Of a stretch of 64,000 nt of DNA, positions 61,602-64,000 are shown in pieces. The stretch comes from Rhizobium leucaenae USDA 9039 (GTDB lineage: Bacteria > Pseudomonadota > Alphaproteobacteria > Rhizobiales > Rhizobiaceae): the NCBI RefSeq assembly GCF_000426285.1, contig NZ_AUFB01000002.1, positions 248,001 to 312,000 of the forward strand, read 5' to 3'. The notes under the pieces were generated by a model, which was given only the letters and a program-made list of their open reading frames with translations, did not search any database and was not told the DNA's origin. The number at the start of each line of letters is the position of its first letter. The first letter of the stretch is position 1. A program made the position numbers and the translations under genes.

Positions 61602-63006
61602 GGGTCAGCGACATCGCAATGGCGACGAGGCCAGGCAGGGCCATCAACGCATAGAGCCACGTGGCCGCCGACAGGCCGCCTGGGACGCCGCCGGGATCGG
61701 CAAGACCGGCGCCATTGACGATGACGCCCGCAAAGGAAGAGCCGAAGGCGCCGCCCAGTGACTGAACCGTCGAAATAGCAGCCGACGCCCTGTCCTGTTC
61801 GGCAGTGGCGACAAGGCCGATGACCTTGGTCACCAGATGCGCCCAGCCGAGACCGACGCCGAAACCCATCAGGAACATGGCGACGACAGCTGGGCCGAGC
61901 ACAACAAGATCGCCGGACGGATTGTCTCTCGCCAGAAATGGGATAAGCGATGCGGTGGCCACGGCTTCAAGTATGCAGCCGACGATGATTGCAGCGTTGG
62001 CCCGTTTTCCGGAAAATGGCGCACTGAAAAACGCCGCGAAAGTCCAACCCAAAGCGACCAAAGCGACCAGATAGCCCGAAACCAGCGGCGCCACGCCATG
62101 CAGCGTCTGCAGGAAATACGGAATATAGATATCGCTGGTCAGCACCAACATCATCGTGAACATCGTCAGATAGAGCCGGGATATCGGCTTGCTGAGCATG
62201 ACCGCGCCTTGCGGTAAAAGCCGGCTCGCGCTTTTTCGTTCGACGGTGAGCATGGCGGAAACGGAAGCCACTGAAATAGCGACGAGTATGATCTTGCTCG
62301 ACATATTTCCGGTGGTTCCGGCAAGGCTTACCAACAAGACCGCGCCAAGCAGAAGCGCAATCTGAAGGAATGGTGTCTTCTGTTGCGCTCGATCATCCTC
62401 GACGCGCGGCAGCAGCCACGGGGCCGAGAGCGCCATTAGGCCCGCCAGCGGCACGAGAATGATGAAGGCCTCGCGCCAGGCGCTGCCTTGCGAAAACAGC
62501 CCACCCAATGTTGGCCCGAGCACGGTCGCGACACCCCATATGGCGGCGTAAAGTGTTGACGCTTTCCGCCACAGCGGCTCTGGATAGACGAAACGGATGA
62601 AGGTATAACCAAGCGCGCCCAACATCCCGGCACCGAAGCCCTGTACGGCGCGTCCGGCAAGCACGATCTCTATCGTCGGCGCGACGGCGCAGATCAGGTT
62701 TCCCGCGCCGAATATCAGCGCCGCCACGATGTAGACCGTGCGCAGGCCTATGCCTCTCGGCCGTGTCGCAACCGAGATCGAGCCGAGAACGCCGGCCGCG
62801 ACGAAAAGCGTGGTCATCCAGGAAAACAGCTCCAAGCCGCCGATATCGCGAACGACGGAGGGCGCGATCGTCGCGGTGATGTAGCATTCGACGGCATAGA
62901 GGACGACGCCTCCGCCGAGCATCAAGGTTGCCGGCAGAAGCTGAGCGGAGAAGAGCGTGAAGATGGAGGTGGAACGGGACGTATCTGCGTTTTGAATGCT
63001 CGACAT
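61582..63006 (-). CDS. MFS drug transporter (DHA2-like)
   Basis: The 474-residue protein has 14 predicted helices, motif A-like [21 protein letters not shown] and motif C-like [13 protein letters not shown], typical of drug:proton antiporters of the DHA2 type. Substrate unknown. It is divergent from a SufR-like regulator, with an inverted repeat in the shared promoter. Confidence 0.88.
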   Translation of the reverse strand: MSSIQNADTSRSTSIFTLFSAQLLPATLMLGGGVVLYAVECYITATIAPSVVRDIGGLELFSWMTTLFVAAGVLGSISVATRPRGIGLRTVYIVAALIFGAGNLICAVAPTIEIVLAGRAVQGFGAGMLGALGYTFIRFVYPEPLWRKASTLYAAIWGVATVLGPTLGGLFSQGSAWREAFIILVPLAGLMALSAPWLLPRVEDDRAQQKTPFLQIALLLGAVLLVSLAGTTGNMSSKIILVAISVASVSAMLTVERKSASRLLPQGAVMLSKPISRLYLTMFTMMLVLTSDIYIPYFLQTLHGVAPLVSGYLVALVALGWTFAAFFSAPFSGKRANAAIIVGCILEAVATASLIPFLARDNPSGDLVVLGPAVVAMFLMGFGVGLGWAHLVTKVIGLVATAEQDRASAAISTVQSLGGAFGSSFAGVIVNGAGLADPGGVPGGLSAATWLYALMALPGLVAIAMSLTLKRASA

Positions 63007-63043
63007 CGGATGATCCTCGGCATTTTCCCTAGCGAATAATAAT

Positions 63044-63065
63044 TTTCCAAGTTATAAATTGGAAA
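63044..63065. promoter_or_regulatory. Probable operator between MFS and SufR-like genes
   Basis: Inverted repeat TTTCCAA and TTGGAAA with an 8 bp spacer, 38-59 bp from both starts. A further AACTTGGA half-like site is at 63096-63103. Confidence 0.6.
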
Positions 63066-63105
63066 TTACATCGCGTTGAAATTAAAACAAGAGAAAACTT
63101 GGAAA

Positions 63106-63729
63106 ATGCGCCAATCGCCGGTCAACCGCATTCTGATCCTGTTGAAAACCGACGGCCCGCAGCTCGCGTCGACGATCGGTGGTGCGCTCGGCATATCATC
63201 GGAAGCGGCTCGCCAGCAACTGACGAAGATGGGAGAGGAAGGGCTGGTTGAGCCGGTGACGGAAGCCGCATCGGGCAGGGGCAGGCCGCGGCAGCTCTGG
63301 CACCTGACGGCCGCGGGCAACCGCCAGTTTCCCGACGGCCATGCCGACCTGACCGCAACACTTCTGGCGACCATGACCAGGCAATTAGGGCAGAGCGCGG
63401 TCGATGCGGTCATTTCTGCCCGTGAAACGGAGACGCTCAAGCGCTACCGCAGCGAGATCGACGTCACCGCCGACCTGCCGTCGCGCGTCGCAACGCTTGC
63501 CGCCATCCGTACGCGTGAAGGTTATATGGCTGATCATTGGCAGGAAGAGGACGGTTCGCTTGTGCTGGTGGAGAACCACTGCCCGATCTGCGCCGCCGCA
63601 ACGGTATGCGCCGGCTTCTGTCGGTCCGAACTTGAGACGTTTTGTGCGACACTTGCGGCAGATGTGGAGCGAGAGGAGCACATCCTTCTCGGCGCGCGCC
63701 GTTGTGCCTATCGGATTCGAGCGATCTGA
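63106..63729 (+). CDS. SufR-like Fe-S helix-turn-helix regulator
   Basis: The 207-residue protein has an N-terminal winged helix (NRILILLKTDGPQLASTIGGALGISSEAARQQLTKMGEEGLV) and a C-terminal Cys set (159, 162, 168, 172, 180, 200; in NHCPICAAATVCAGFC and RRCAYRI) as in SufR-type Fe-S regulators. It should sense oxidants or cluster supply. It is divergent from the MFS gene and is its likely regulator. The ATG at 63106 is used; an upstream TTG at 63076 is less likely. Confidence 0.85.
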   Translation: MRQSPVNRILILLKTDGPQLASTIGGALGISSEAARQQLTKMGEEGLVEPVTEAASGRGRPRQLWHLTAAGNRQFPDGHADLTATLLATMTRQLGQSAVDAVISARETETLKRYRSEIDVTADLPSRVATLAAIRTREGYMADHWQEEDGSLVLVENHCPICAAATVCAGFCRSELETFCATLAADVEREEHILLGARRCAYRIRAI

Positions 63730-63839
63730 AGCGAAACGGCTATGTGGCCACCACGGCCATAGATTTCTGAGGCGGTTGGCAATCCCCCGCTCACCGGCTA
63801 TCAGTAGCGTATCTCGCAAATCAAAGAGCGCTTCCCATC

Positions 63840-64000
63840 ATGTCCAATCCCGTCTGCGTCGAAGTCACCCGTGGAAATCTCGTTGAGAGCCGGCATCGCG
63901 GTTCGGTCGCCGTCGTCGATGGCGATGGGAAGTTGGTGCTGTCGCTCGGCGACATCGAGAGTGGAGTGTTTCCGCGCTCGGCCTGCAAGGCGATGCAGGC
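63840..64000 (+). CDS. Asparaginase, rhizobial (Ser/Lys) type, N-terminal part
   Basis: An ATG at 63840 opens 53 codons that run off the right edge. MSNPVCVEVTRGNLVESRHRG and FPRSACKAMQA match the class 3 asparaginases known from Rhizobium etli, with the catalytic Ser and Lys in SACK. It hydrolyses asparagine to aspartate. The gene is cut by the window. Confidence 0.85.
   Translation, partial: MSNPVCVEVTRGNLVESRHRGSVAVVDGDGKLVLSLGDIESGVFPRSACKAMQ

Overview
The window is a 64 kb piece of an alphaproteobacterial chromosome, almost certainly from a Rhizobium-type member of the Rhizobiaceae. The evidence is a CcrM GANTC methylase, a RopA-like porin, an AlgH-mutY-DUF721-dsbA-smc-ppdK gene set, a betI-betB-betA operon, mosaic palindromic intergenic repeats of the RIME type, and the start of a rhizobial-type (Ser/Lys) asparaginase at the right edge. 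Genes are dense, GC-rich and mostly housekeeping. There are no rRNA genes, no CRISPR array and no intact insertion sequence or prophage. These names come from reading sequence and from family knowledge; no database search was run.

Layout. 1-2.9 kb: a zinc-type ABC importer on the minus strand behind a Zur-like site, led by an unlisted 42-codon membrane peptide. 3.0-3.6 kb: an intact ParD antitoxin with a broken ParE. 3.7-7.3 kb: peroxiredoxin, a DsbD-like periplasmic protein, AlgH, CsbD and a zinc-ribbon metallopeptidase. 7.4-13.7 kb: a minus-strand run of GGDEF-EAL protein, acetyltransferase, M16 peptidase and thrC. 14-18.3 kb: lipoprotein, HAD phosphatase, MarR and ArsR regulators, a small monooxygenase-type pair and a HepT/MntA module. 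18.5-24 kb: ccrM, NTF2-like and HAD proteins, mutY, DUF721, a RelBE-type module and dsbA. 24.2-32.6 kb: smc, a CorC/HlyC-type protein, higBA and ppdK. 32.6-37 kb: lipoproteins, a DUF1499 protein, an MBL hydrolase with a cupin protein, tRNA-Gln and tRNA-Pro. 37.0-37.8 kb: a gene-free stretch with one strong and one weaker small-RNA candidate. 37.8-40.7 kb: a pentapeptide-repeat protein and a three-enzyme methionine sulfoxide repair cluster. 40.8-47.4 kb: alpha/beta hydrolase, LysR with a divergent methyltransferase, an AroG-type DAHP synthase behind an aromatic leader-peptide attenuator, porin and a VanZ-like protein. 47.6-53.3 kb: cysN-cysD-cysH, an Rrf2 regulator and a ClC channel. 53.4-58.5 kb: bet operon, an HdeD-like protein and an orphan ParD. 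58.7-64 kb: an EAL-CBS-GGDEF protein, quinone oxidoreductase, an MFS transporter divergent from a SufR-like Fe-S regulator, and the asparaginase.

Themes. Oxidative and thiol stress is well represented (peroxiredoxin, two Dsb-type proteins, fRMsr/MsrB/MsrA, SufR-like regulator, sulfate assimilation). Five toxin-antitoxin loci, one broken and one orphan, sit at the borders of core gene blocks. The most interesting regulatory signals are the 24-residue leader peptide with a Phe-Tyr-Trp-Tyr run plus terminator upstream of the DAHP synthase gene, the three-hairpin sRNA candidate at about 37.29-37.37 kb with its own promoter and terminator, and the coupled small membrane protein in the zinc operon.
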